From positions 1 through 59,484 of the forward strand of contig NZ_NFKI01000019.1 of NCBI RefSeq assembly GCF_002160305.1: 59,484 bases of DNA. The letters run 5' to 3'. Position 1 is the first letter of the stretch. The number at the start of each line of letters is the position of its first letter. Shown one piece after another: positions 48,332-56,231 of this stretch. This stretch comes from Pseudoflavonifractor sp. An184 (GTDB lineage Bacteria > Bacillota > Clostridia > Oscillospirales > Oscillospiraceae). The translations under genes and the position numbers were made by a program. The notes under the pieces are model-generated. The model worked only from the letters and a program-made list of their open reading frames with translations, ran no database searches and had not been told where the DNA came from.

Positions 48332-48909
48332 GCTATGCCCAGTATTTGAGGCAGCTGCTGGCCCCGCTGGGGGTCTATCAGCTCAATGCTCCCTTTCAGG
48401 GGGGAGAGCTGGAGGCCCTGGGAGACGCCTTTGACCAGGTGGAGGGGGCGCTGGAGGAGCTGAACCGGGAGGCATGTCTGGCCACAGCGGAGGACTGGGG
48501 GCTGGAGCAGGCAGCCTCCCTCTTTCGCCGCCGCCCCCCCGCCACGACGGTCAAGACCATGCGGGAGGCCCTGGCAGCCCTGCTGCGCATCGGCGGGGAC
48601 AGCTTTACCCTGGCGGCCATCAACGACACCATCTCCGGGTGCGGCGTGAACGCCCGGGTGGAGGAGACCGAGCAGGCCGGAACCGTGGAGGTCTCCTTTC
48701 CCCAGGTGCCGGGCATCCCGCCCAACTTTGAGGAGATTCGGATCATCATCGAGGACATCATCCCCGCCCACCTGATCATCCAGTACCACTACTGGTACCT
48801 GACCTGGCAGCAGCTGGAGCAGAAATTCTCCTGCTGGCAGGACATTGAGGACAAGAACCTGACCTGGTACGGACTGGAGACCTATGTGGAGCCGGAGGAC
48901 GAGACATAA
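48328..48909 (+). CDS. gpI/XkdU-like baseplate protein
   Basis: The 193-aa protein is the last phage gene. It has the XkdU/DUF2313 pattern: N-terminal helical LRQLLAPLGVYQLNAPFQGGELEALGDAFDQVEGALEELNREA, a REALAALLRIGGDSFTLAAINDTISGCG core, and a C-terminal PAHLIIQYHYWYLTWQQLEQKFSCWQDIEDKNLTWYGLETY segment. In complete phages the tail fibre and its chaperone follow; here the operon stops. Confidence 0.85.
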   Translation: MSYAQYLRQLLAPLGVYQLNAPFQGGELEALGDAFDQVEGALEELNREACLATAEDWGLEQAASLFRRRPPATTVKTMREALAALLRIGGDSFTLAAINDTISGCGVNARVEETEQAGTVEVSFPQVPGIPPNFEEIRIIIEDIIPAHLIIQYHYWYLTWQQLEQKFSCWQDIEDKNLTWYGLETYVEPEDET

Positions 48910-48952
48910 AATGCCGGAGCGGAACTTGATAGGTTCCGCTCCGGCATTTTTT
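48910..48952. terminator. Strong bidirectional terminator at the end of the phage cluster
   Basis: A 16-bp stem (48910-48925 with 48933-48948) closes a 7-nt loop and is followed by a T6 tract on the plus strand. It begins on the base after the XkdU-like stop codon and ends 6 bp before the stop of the convergent dehydrogenase gene, so it serves both units. Confidence 0.92.
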
Positions 48953-48957
48953 ATAGA

Positions 48958-49896
48958 TCACCGGGCCACCAGGTTCCGAAGGGGTTCTCCGGTCTGATAG
49001 CGCCTCAAATTGTCCAGGGCCAGGCCGATGCAGTTCTTCCGGGTGACCTCCAGGCGCATGCCTCCCGCCACGTGGGGGGTGATGAGCAGGCGGGGCACCT
49101 CCCACAGGGGGCTGTCCGCCGGAAGGGGCTCCGGCTCGGTCACATCCAGCGCGGCCCCCCACAGCTTGCCCCCCCGCATCAGCTCCGCCAGGGCGTCCTG
49201 GTCCAGAACACTGCCCCGGCCCGCGCTGAGGAGGACGGCGTCGTCCTTCAACAGACCCAGGCGCCGGCGGTCCATAAACCGGACGGTGGAGGGGGCGTGG
49301 GGCAGCACCAGGGCCGCCACATCTGCCTGTGGGAGCAGTTCGTCGGTGCGCTCCATGGGGAATACCTCGTCAAAGCCGGGGACGGGGCCGCCCACCGTCC
49401 GCTTCAGCCCGATGGTGCGCGCGGCCCCCAGGGCCTTGCACAGCTGGGCGAAGGCGGAGCCCACATGGCCCGCGCCCGCCACCAGCACTGTGGCCCCGGC
49501 CAGGGACTTCATATCGCCCACGTCGATCCAGGCGTGATCGCGCTGCTGGTCCCGGCACTGGGGGATCTTCCGGTACAGGGACAGGAGGCTGGCCAGCATG
49601 TGCTCCGCCACCGACTGGCTGTTGGTGCCGGCGGAGGAGGTCATCAGCACTGAGGGCGGCACCGCGTCGGTGTATTGATCCGTCCCCGCCCACATGCAGT
49701 GGAACCAGCGGAGCCGGGGGGCCTGGGCGAGCATCTCCGCCCTGGGCCAGCCCATGACAATGGTGGCCTGGGCAAACTGCTCCGGGGTGGCGGTGCGGCG
49801 GCCCGCGTACAGGTGGACCGCGTCTGGAGCGGCGGCCTCAAAGGCGGCTTTTTCCTCCTCGCGGACCGGAAGAAGATTCAAAATCACGTCAGGCAT
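48958..49896 (-). CDS. D-2-hydroxyacid dehydrogenase family protein
   Basis: The 312-aa NAD(P)-dependent oxidoreductase has the Rossmann motif VLVAGAGHVGSAFAQLCKALGA (the usual GxGxxG reads GAGHVG), an ALVLPHAPSTVRFMDRR catalytic segment, an SAGRGSVLDQDAL loop (Arg kept) and ITPHVAGGM with the catalytic His. Family members reduce 2-keto acids or act on phosphoglycerate and erythronate; the substrate is not evident. AAGGAGG precedes the ATG. It is divergent from recG and convergent with the phage cluster. Confidence 0.92.
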   Translation of the reverse strand: MPDVILNLLPVREEEKAAFEAAAPDAVHLYAGRRTATPEQFAQATIVMGWPRAEMLAQAPRLRWFHCMWAGTDQYTDAVPPSVLMTSSAGTNSQSVAEHMLASLLSLYRKIPQCRDQQRDHAWIDVGDMKSLAGATVLVAGAGHVGSAFAQLCKALGAARTIGLKRTVGGPVPGFDEVFPMERTDELLPQADVAALVLPHAPSTVRFMDRRRLGLLKDDAVLLSAGRGSVLDQDALAELMRGGKLWGAALDVTEPEPLPADSPLWEVPRLLITPHVAGGMRLEVTRKNCIGLALDNLRRYQTGEPLRNLVAR

Positions 49897-50021
49897 CGAA
49901 AACGACCTCCTTACGATATAGTTTTATAGAATGTGTATTTGAGCCCTGTGGGCTGGACTTCAGGATACCACATTCCGGGAGCGGTTTCAACTCTGCGGGG
50001 GAGTTCGACGCCTCCCGTCCC

Positions 50022-50050
50022 TTTACCATGAAAAAAACTTGTGCTACAAT
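50022..50050 (+). promoter_or_regulatory. Promoter of recG
   Basis: TTTACC (50022-50027) and TACAAT (50045-50050) have a 17-nt spacer, about 70 nt before the recG start. Confidence 0.6.
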
Positions 50051-50119
50051 AGTGGCTGCTGAACAAACCGCAAAGCGGTTGATTCCCGCGGCACAGACGG
50101 CAGAGAGGAGGCGGAGCCC

Positions 50120-52213
50120 ATGGAGATCACGCTGAATACCCCCCTCACGGAGTTTCCCGGCGTGGGCGAAGTGCGGGCCAAGAAGCTGGAGAAGCTTGGC
50201 CTGGTCCGGTGCGCCGACCTGATTTCCTACTTTCCAAGGGACTATGAGGACCGGCGGCAGGTGTACTCCATCCGCTCCGCTCCCCTGGGACAGAAGGTGT
50301 GCATCTCCGCCATGGCGGCGGAGCACCCCCGCCTCTCCCGCATCCGCAAGGGGCTGGACCTGGTGAAGCTGAAAGTGGTGGACCAGGCGGGGGCCCTGCA
50401 CATCACCTTCTTCAACCAGGGCTATGTGGAGCGGGCCCTCCGGGCCGGAGAGGAATATATCTTTTACGGCGTGGTGGAGGAGCAGGGCAGCCGCCGCACC
50501 ATGGTCAACCCCATCTTCGAGCGGGTGGGAAAGCAGAACTTCACCGGCTGCATCGTCCCCGTCTACCCCCTGACGGCGGGGATCACCAACCACCTGCTGT
50601 GCACCCTCACCCAGCAGGCGGTGGCCGCCTGTGCCCAGGATATGCCCGAGACCCTGCCCCGGGGGGTGCGGCTGGACCACGAGCTGGCCCAGGCAGAGTT
50701 CTCCTATCGGAACATCCACTTCCCAGAGTCCTTCCAGGCTCTGGAGCTGGCCCGGCGGCGGCTGACCTTCGAGGAGCTCTTCTACCTGTCCGCCGGTCTG
50801 GCCATGCTGAAGGGGCGGCGGGGAGACGTGCTGGGCTGCGCCATCCCGTCCCGGCCCATGGAGGAATTTCTCGCCCGCCTCCCCTTTCCCCTCACCGGGG
50901 CCCAGCGGCGGGTGATGGAGGAGATTTCAAGAGATATGGCCTCGGGCCGGCCCATGAACCGGCTGGTCCAGGGGGACGTGGGCTCCGGCAAGACGGTGGT
51001 GGCCGCCTATGCCGCCTGGCTGGCGGCGGGGGCGGGATACCAGTCCGCCCTCATGGCGCCCACGGAGGTACTGGCGGAGCAGCACTTCCGCTCCCTGTCC
51101 GCCCTGCTGGAGCCGGCGGGGGTGCGGGTGGGGCTGCTCACCGGCTCCATCACCCCGGCGGGCAAGAAAAAAGTCCGGCAGGCCCTGGCCGCCGGGGAGA
51201 TCGACCTGATCATCGGCACCCACGCCCTCCTCTCCCAGGGGGTGGAGTTCGCCAAGCTGGGCCTGATGGTGGCCGACGAACAGCACCGGTTCGGAGTGGC
51301 CCAGCGGGCCGCCCTGGCCGCCAAGGGGGACTCCCCCCACGTGCTGGTCATGTCCGCCACCCCCATCCCCCGGACCCTGGCCCTTATCATCTACGGGGAC
51401 CTGGACGTGTCCGTCATCGACGAGCTGCCTCCGGGCCGCACTCCGGTGGAGACCTATGTGGTGCGGGAGGACAAGCGGGCCCGGATGTACAACTTTGTCC
51501 GCCGCCTGGTGGGAGAGGGCCGGCAGGTCTACATCATCTGTCCCGCGGTGGAGGAAAATACAGAAGGCACAATGCAGAATGTGGAGTGGGAGGGGGACGG
51601 CCCCGCTCTCGATTTGAAGGCGGTGACCACCTACGCCAAAAAGCTCCAGACGGAGGTGTTCCCCGATCTGAGGGTGGACTTTCTCCACGGGAAGATGAAG
51701 CCCCGGGAGAAGGAGGCGGTGATGGCCGCCTTCGCCGCCGGGGAGACCCAGGTGCTGGTGTCCACCACCGTCATCGAGGTGGGGGTGGACGTGCCCAACG
51801 CCGCCCTCATCATTATTGAGAACGCGGAGCGCTTCGGCCTCAGCCAGCTCCACCAGCTCCGGGGCCGGGTGGGCCGGGGGAAGCACCAGTCCTACTGTGT
51901 GCTCATCACCAATACCCGCAGCGTGGAGGCCATGCAGCGGCTCAGGACCCTGGCCTCCACCGCCGACGGCTTCAAGATCTCCGAGGAGGATCTGAAACTC
52001 CGGGGGCCGGGGGACTTCTTCGGCAGCCGCCAGCACGGCCTGCCCCAGATGAAGCTGGCCGACCTGGCCGGGGACATGCGCCTGCTCAGCGAGGCCCAGG
52101 AGTCCGCCCGGCGGCTGCTGATGGCCGACCCCACCCTCTCCCAGCCGGAGAACCGGCCGGTGCTGGAGCGGGTGCGGACCCTGTTTGCTGACACGCCGGA
52201 TATTTTTAACTGA
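50120..52213 (+). CDS. recG: ATP-dependent DNA helicase RecG
   Basis: The 697-aa superfamily 2 helicase remodels stalled replication forks and branched recombination intermediates. The N-terminal wedge/OB domain (about 1-180), Walker A GDVGSGKT, the RecG signature DEQHRFGV, SATPIPRTLALIIYGDLDVS and the TRG-region LRGRVGRGKHQSYCVL are all present. AGAGGAGG precedes the ATG. The C_GCAxxG-type gene starts 29 bp downstream, probably in the same transcript. Confidence 0.97.
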   Translation: MEITLNTPLTEFPGVGEVRAKKLEKLGLVRCADLISYFPRDYEDRRQVYSIRSAPLGQKVCISAMAAEHPRLSRIRKGLDLVKLKVVDQAGALHITFFNQGYVERALRAGEEYIFYGVVEEQGSRRTMVNPIFERVGKQNFTGCIVPVYPLTAGITNHLLCTLTQQAVAACAQDMPETLPRGVRLDHELAQAEFSYRNIHFPESFQALELARRRLTFEELFYLSAGLAMLKGRRGDVLGCAIPSRPMEEFLARLPFPLTGAQRRVMEEISRDMASGRPMNRLVQGDVGSGKTVVAAYAAWLAAGAGYQSALMAPTEVLAEQHFRSLSALLEPAGVRVGLLTGSITPAGKKKVRQALAAGEIDLIIGTHALLSQGVEFAKLGLMVADEQHRFGVAQRAALAAKGDSPHVLVMSATPIPRTLALIIYGDLDVSVIDELPPGRTPVETYVVREDKRARMYNFVRRLVGEGRQVYIICPAVEENTEGTMQNVEWEGDGPALDLKAVTTYAKKLQTEVFPDLRVDFLHGKMKPREKEAVMAAFAAGETQVLVSTTVIEVGVDVPNAALIIIENAERFGLSQLHQLRGRVGRGKHQSYCVLITNTRSVEAMQRLRTLASTADGFKISEEDLKLRGPGDFFGSRQHGLPQMKLADLAGDMRLLSEAQESARRLLMADPTLSQPENRPVLERVRTLFADTPDIFN

Positions 52214-52242
52214 TGCCGATAAACCATGAGGAGGAATTTACC

Positions 52243-52638
52243 ATGACTCGTTTGGAAGAAGTACAGTATTTGCGCACCGAACCGGACGGCCGCCACTACA
52301 ACTGCGCCCAGTCCCTGCTGGTCCCCTTCGCTTCAGAGGTGGGGTTCACCAAGGAGCAGGCGGACGCCCTGGGGGCCAACTTTGGTGCCGGAATGAAGAT
52401 GGGGTCCACCTGCGGCGTACTCACCAGCGCCCTGATGCTGCTGGGGATGAAGGGCTGCACCCCCCAGCAGGCCGCCCAGCTGGTCCAGCGCTTCCGGGAG
52501 AAGCACCAGGACACCAACTGCGCCGCCCTGCTCTCCAAGGCCAAGGAGGAGGGGATTCCCAGGAAGGCGCACTGCGACAGTCTGGTGCTGGAGATGGCCA
52601 AGATCCTGGACGAGGAGTTTTTCGCCCCGGAGCAGTAA
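52243..52638 (+). CDS. C_GCAxxG_C_C-family Cys-rich protein
   Basis: The 131-aa protein matches the C_GCAxxG_C_C family, small Cys-rich proteins often linked to redox or metal-cofactor chemistry. Conserved Cys lie in YNCAQSLL, GAGMKMGSTCGVLTSALMLLG, DTNCAALL and HCDSLV. The central GCAxxG is replaced by CGVLTSAL. No signal peptide is seen, so it is probably cytoplasmic. GAGGAGG precedes the ATG. Function is unknown. Confidence 0.85.
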   Translation: MTRLEEVQYLRTEPDGRHYNCAQSLLVPFASEVGFTKEQADALGANFGAGMKMGSTCGVLTSALMLLGMKGCTPQQAAQLVQRFREKHQDTNCAALLSKAKEEGIPRKAHCDSLVLEMAKILDEEFFAPEQ

Positions 52639-52675
52639 CAGTTCCGGAGGCTTCGCCGCTGGTTCCACAAATGCC

Positions 52676-52711
52676 AAAAGGGGAAGCCCCGCCGGGCTTC
52701 CCCTTTTGACT
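52676..52711 (+). terminator. Terminator after the C_GCAxxG gene
   Basis: AAAAGGGGAAGCCC, a CGCC loop and GGGCTTCCCCTTTT form a perfect 14-bp stem with A- and T-tracts in the arms. It ends the recG unit. Confidence 0.9.
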
Positions 52712-52908
52712 GTTTTGTGAGAAGGAAGGAATGGAAAATCGAGTCGCAAAGGTTATTCGCGAGGAGGCCGGTAAGAGCGGCTGCCGGTCAGCTCGTTAAT
52801 TTTTTAACCTTTTGCTGGAACCAACTTTACCACCAAACACGCTAAAATACTATCCCCAAATTCATTATGAGCTGCATAAGTAAAAAGCTATAAAACTCTC
52901 AGTCTCCC

Positions 52909-52937
52909 TTGCCCCCGCTGCGGGGATGGGATATAAT
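52909..52937 (+). promoter_or_regulatory. Promoter of mutY
   Basis: TTGCCC (52909-52914) and TATAAT (52932-52937) are spaced by 17 nt, giving a leader of about 50 nt. The 200 bp between the previous terminator and this promoter hold AT-rich sequence without a recognised feature. Confidence 0.75.
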
Positions 52938-52992
52938 GAGGTTCCAAAGGCCGGACCCGAATCCGGCGAATGAATTGCACAAGGAGAACACT

Positions 52993-54042
52993 ATGGACGA
53001 ACTGGAACAGCTCCCCATTCCCCTGCTGGTGTGGTACCGGGAGAACGCCCGGGTGCTGCCCTGGCGGACCCACCCCACCCCCTACCGGGTGTGGGTGTCG
53101 GAGATCATGCTCCAGCAGACCCGGGTGGCGGCGGTTTTGGACTACTACCGCCGCTTTCTGGAGTCGGCTCCCACGGTGGCTGATTTGGCTGCGCTGCCGG
53201 AGGACGCTCTGATGAAGCTGTGGCAGGGGCTGGGCTATTACAGCCGGGCCCGGAACCTGCAGAAGGCGGCCCGGCAGATCATGGAGCAGTTCGGCGGGGT
53301 ATTTCCAAACACTTATGAGGACATCCGCTCCCTGGCGGGTGTGGGGGACTACACCGCTGGGGCCATCGCCTCCATTGCCTTCGGCATTCCGGTGCCGGCG
53401 GTGGATGGGAATGTGCTGCGGGTGGCGGCCCGGATCACCGGGGACAGCGGGGACATCACCTCTCCCGCCATGAAGAAGAAGGTGACCGCCGCCCTCCAGG
53501 CGGTCATTCCCGCAGGGGAGCCGGGGAACTTCAACCAGGCCATGATGGAGCTGGGGGCCACCGTCTGCCTGCCCAACGGCGCGCCCCAGTGTGACAAGTG
53601 CCCGGCGGCCTCCTTCTGCCGGGCCCTCGTGGAGGACCGCATCGGGGAGCTGCCGGTGAAGGCCCCCAAGAAGGCGCGCCGCATGGAGGAGCGCCGGGTG
53701 TATCTGATTTTCTCCGACGACGGCGTGGCCCTGCGGCGGCGGCCGGGAAAGGGCCTGCTGGCCGGGCTTTGGGAGTACCCCAACGAGCTGGCCGGGGAGG
53801 AGACGATTCCCGACGCCCTGGGGCTGTCTCCGGCGGATTTGGAGCTGGTGGGGACGGGCAGGCACATCTTCACCCACATTGAGTGGCGCATGACCGCCTA
53901 TACCGCCCGGACGGAGGGGCTGGCCCTTCCGGAGGGCTGGGTGTGGGCGGACCGGGAGGCCCTGGCCCGGGAGTACGCTGTGCCCAATGCCTTTCAGGCA
54001 TTCTCGGAGTATGTCAAAGGGAAGCTGGGGTATTTTTCTTAG
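52993..54042 (+). CDS. mutY: A/G-specific adenine glycosylase MutY
   Basis: The 349-aa base-excision repair enzyme removes adenine mispaired with 8-oxoguanine. Features in order: LPWRTHPTPYRVWVSEIMLQQTRV, the HhH-GPD LAGVGDYTAGAIASIAFGIPVPAVDGNV with catalytic Asp, the 4Fe-4S Cys set CLPNGAPQCDKCPAASFC, and a C-terminal NUDIX-like 8-oxoG recognition domain (LRRRPGKGLLAGLWEYP, HIFTHIEW). The ATG at 52993 has AAGGAG upstream. It is a single gene. Confidence 0.97.
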   Translation: MDELEQLPIPLLVWYRENARVLPWRTHPTPYRVWVSEIMLQQTRVAAVLDYYRRFLESAPTVADLAALPEDALMKLWQGLGYYSRARNLQKAARQIMEQFGGVFPNTYEDIRSLAGVGDYTAGAIASIAFGIPVPAVDGNVLRVAARITGDSGDITSPAMKKKVTAALQAVIPAGEPGNFNQAMMELGATVCLPNGAPQCDKCPAASFCRALVEDRIGELPVKAPKKARRMEERRVYLIFSDDGVALRRRPGKGLLAGLWEYPNELAGEETIPDALGLSPADLELVGTGRHIFTHIEWRMTAYTARTEGLALPEGWVWADREALAREYAVPNAFQAFSEYVKGKLGYFS

Positions 54043-54200
54043 GGGGGATTTCGCCGCCCCGGCGGCGAGTGACTTTCTCAGTGATGAGAAAGTCACCAAA
54101 GAATCACCGGGGGACGCCGCAGAGGCGAACTTCGTTCGCCAATGACGGCTTTCCCCCGGACCCCCATTACGGGAGAGCTTTTCTGAAAAATGTTGCAGCA
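54043..54200 (+). repeat. Diverged relative of the copy A/D left arm
   Basis: After the mutY stop there is a TCGCCGCC/GGCGGCGA hairpin, then GTGACTTTCTC/GAGAAAGTCAC followed by CAAAGAA, and then GGCGAAC/GTTCGCC. The order stem-loop, CAAAGAA, GCGAA..TTCGC stem-loop is the same as in the left arms of copies A and D, although the bases differ. No 220-bp core follows here. A GAAAATG/CATTTTC hairpin lies near 54183-54204. Confidence 0.55.
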
Positions 54201-54340
54201 TTTTCGGCGCGCAAAATCTGAGTGGCGTTTATCAGTTCAATCCGGCCCACTGGGGCCTGGGGTTGCAAAAATTGCCGTTGTTGCGGTTCCGCAACTGCGC
54301 CTGGCTTTGCCGAACCAACACCCCTGCTCCATTTCATGCC

Positions 54341-54546
54341 GTAGGGGCGACCCTTGCGGTCGCCCGAAAGCCTTCCCCTGGGGGAAGGTGGTCCAGTACG
54401 CACACTGGACCGGATGAGGGGAACGCCTCTGATTATGCCGCTGTTTCGTTCTGCCCGTAGGGGCGGCACACCGGGCCGCCCGTCCGGCCCTCCCCTAGAT
54501 AAATGGAAGGCACCCCAGTGCGTACACTGAGGCGGATGAAGGGGCA
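54341..54546. repeat. Two copies of a composite GC-rich intergenic repeat
   Basis: Each copy starts with GTAGGGGCG and a short GC hairpin (54341 and 54457), continues with CCTTCCCC or CCCTCCCC and a CAGT..ACTG hairpin, and ends with GGATGAGGGG or GGATGAAGGGG (54422 and 54544). The copies are 116 bp apart. Repeats of this design are widespread between genes in Oscillospiraceae and related Clostridia. Function unknown. Confidence 0.7.
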
Positions 54547-54640
54547 GGGTCCCATGCCCGGTCTCCTCTGCGGTGCGAATTGTACGGCCCAGCCAAGACC
54601 GGACTTCTATGGTAAATACAATTGAGAGGCGGGAATTATT

Positions 54641-54781
54641 ATGGATGCGGAAGATAGAGAAATCATAGCGACTGCGAAACAGTATCTGAAAACCCATAAA
54701 GTGGAACTCATTTTAATAGGATTAGGGGCCATTGCCGGCGCAGGAATTGGGTATCACTGGTGGCTGATTGATTTTATTTGA
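54641..54781 (+). CDS. 46-aa single-pass membrane protein
   Basis: The ATG at 54641 opens a 46-codon frame. The N-terminal half is hydrophilic and charged (MDAEDREIIATAKQYLKTHK) and is followed by one hydrophobic segment (VELILIGLGAIAGAGIGY, about residues 21-38) and a short HWWLIDFI tail. Codon use is more AT-rich than its neighbours. A loose AGGCGGGA site lies 6 nt upstream. It ends 17 bp before the radical SAM gene and may be cotranscribed. Family not recognised; the Gly-rich helix could mediate helix packing. Confidence 0.6.
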   Translation: MDAEDREIIATAKQYLKTHKVELILIGLGAIAGAGIGYHWWLIDFI

Positions 54782-54798
54782 CAAAGGAGAGATAGAAA

Positions 54799-55674
54799 AT
54801 GCTCTGCAATCTCTGTCCCCGGCGATGCAATGCCCTGCGCACAGATATGGTGGGCGAGGGCTATTGCCGCATGCCCGCCGCGCCGGTGGCGGCCCGGGCC
54901 GCCCTCCACATGTGGGAGGAGCCCCCCATCTCCGGCGCCCGTGGGTCCGGGACCATCTTCTTCTCCGGCTGCTCCCTGGGGTGTGTGTTCTGTCAGAATG
55001 AGAAGATCAGCCATCAGGACTTCGGCAGGCCGGTCACGGTGGAGCGCCTGCGGGAGATCTGCCTGGAGCTCGTCGCCCAGGGGGCCCATAACATCAACTT
55101 TGTCAACCCCACCCACTACGCCCATGTGGTGCGCCAGGTACTGGAGGAGCCCCTCCCGGTGCCGGCGGTGTGGAACTCCGGGGGCTACGACCGGGTGGAG
55201 ACCCTGAGGGCCCTGGAGGGCCGGGTGTCCATCTACCTCCCGGATTTCAAGTACCTGGACCCAAAGACGGCGGAGCGCTACTCCGCCGCCCCGGACTATC
55301 CCCAGGCGGCCCGGGCCGCCATTCGGGAGATGGTCCGGCAGACAGGCCCCTGCCGGTTTGACGAGAGCGGCCTGCTCCTCCAGGGGACGGTGATCCGCCA
55401 CCTGATCCTCCCGGGGCAGGTGAACCAGGCCAAGGCGGTCATGGACTGGGTTTCCGAGGAATTTCCCCGGGGAACCGTGCTCTTCTCCCTCATGAGCCAG
55501 TACACCCCCTGGGGCGATCTGTCCCGCACCCCGGAGCTGAACCGCCGCCTGCGCCGGGGGGAGATGGAGAGCGCCATCGCCTACATGCAGAATCTGGGGC
55601 TGCCCGGCTTCTGTCAGGAGCGGACCAGCGCCAGGGAGGAGTACACCCCTCCCTTTGATCTCACAGGCCTGTAA
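54799..55674 (+). CDS. Radical SAM protein (PflX/pyruvate formate-lyase-activating-like)
   Basis: The 291-aa enzyme has the radical SAM cluster motif CSLGCVFCQN (CxxxCxxC) after an N-terminal Cys-rich stretch (CNLCPRRCNALR..GYCRMP), the layout of the PflX-like family. NFVNPTHYAHVVRQVL and WNSGGYDRVETL follow, as in glycyl-radical activase relatives. The target is unknown, since no glycyl radical enzyme gene is adjacent. AAAGGAG precedes the ATG. Confidence 0.9.
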   Translation: MLCNLCPRRCNALRTDMVGEGYCRMPAAPVAARAALHMWEEPPISGARGSGTIFFSGCSLGCVFCQNEKISHQDFGRPVTVERLREICLELVAQGAHNINFVNPTHYAHVVRQVLEEPLPVPAVWNSGGYDRVETLRALEGRVSIYLPDFKYLDPKTAERYSAAPDYPQAARAAIREMVRQTGPCRFDESGLLLQGTVIRHLILPGQVNQAKAVMDWVSEEFPRGTVLFSLMSQYTPWGDLSRTPELNRRLRRGEMESAIAYMQNLGLPGFCQERTSAREEYTPPFDLTGL

Positions 55675-55739
55675 ATTGGGCGGTTGGACAAAATCTGTTC
55701 ACAAACCCGGGAACTGTTTGCAAAAAGTTCATAGGCCCG

Positions 55740-55838
55740 TCACGAAATTGCCTTAATTATCGGTTACTATATCATCGTACCCAGTAATCATACATATCTC
55801 CCATTTCTCCCTCTCCTTTACAACACATACAACACACA
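55740..55838 (-). repeat. Left arm of copy C, inverted match to the right arm of copy B
   Basis: Read on the minus strand, this arm starts TGTGTGTTGTA, repeats TGTTGTAAAGGAGAGGGAG, then gives AAATGGGAGATAT and CTGGGTACG, matching 18604-18693. A short duplication of TGTGTTGTA is present only here. The shared arm is on opposite sides of the two cores. Confidence 0.65.
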
Positions 55839-56132
55839 GGCAAAAGGCTCCGATTTTCTCGGAGCCTTTTGCCGCAGTTTGTCGAAAAACCTGCGCAGAA
55901 TAAAATCGGCCCGAGTCAAGGCGGGGGAGCTCGAGGGGGCAGCCGCCCGCCTCGAATGGGATCAAATGCCCCGGAAGCCTTGCTGTGCAAGGATTCCGGC
56001 AAGCGAAGCGCGGACTTTTACGCCGCTGTGCGGCGCAAAAGTAACGGCATTTTTTCAGGCTGTCGAAAAAGTTCCTGGACTTTTTTGACAGCCTGAAGGC
56101 AAAAGGCTCCGATTTTCTCGGAGCCTTTTGCC
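55839..56132 (+). repeat. Hairpin-flanked dispersed element, copy C
   Basis: A 35-nt palindrome (stem GGCAAAAGGCTCCGA) occurs identically at 55839-55873 and 56098-56132 around a 224-bp core (55874-56097) in the same orientation as copies A and B. Core hairpins are GGAAGCCTTGC/GCAAGGATTCC and CTTTTACGCCGC/GCGGCGCAAAAG, and the long-range pair is AAATGCC with GGCATTT. The right palindrome lies about 100 bp from the yeiH stop on the other strand and could be its terminator. Confidence 0.9.
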
Positions 56133-56231
56133 GTTTTCCAATGAAGAAGTCAAGTCCATGGTCCTCTCTGTCTTTACGGAGAAAAATTTTCCGTGGCAAC
56201 GGGCGAGAGAGGACGGTGCAGCCGCTGGAAA

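Larger units (their letters stand above)
35799..48909 (+). mobile_element. Compact contractile-phage structural cluster (defective or domesticated)
   Basis: Twenty genes run in one direction with many 4-nt overlaps: terminase, portal, protease/scaffold, decoration, major capsid, three connectors, sheath, tube, frameshifted chaperone, a 222-aa protein, LysM, hub, spike, gp25, baseplate J and gpI. The order follows the PBSX xkd genes. Missing are integrase, repressor, replication, holin, endolysin, tail fibre and a full-length tape measure. GC content looks like the host. The cluster ends in a strong terminator shared with a convergent host gene. I infer a domesticated head-tail particle or gene-transfer-like element, with a decayed prophage as the alternative. 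Confidence 0.85.

Noticed and set aside
35566..48960. Phage attachment sites flanking the structural cluster
   Set aside because: No convincing direct repeat was found at the two ends. A CAGGATGTG duplication at 35602 and 35689 lies on one side only.
49320..51820. Other long frames opposite or within dehydrogenase and recG genes
   Set aside because: They are antisense or shifted readings of well-recognised genes with high GC at third positions, rich in Gly, Pro and Arg, without initiation signals.
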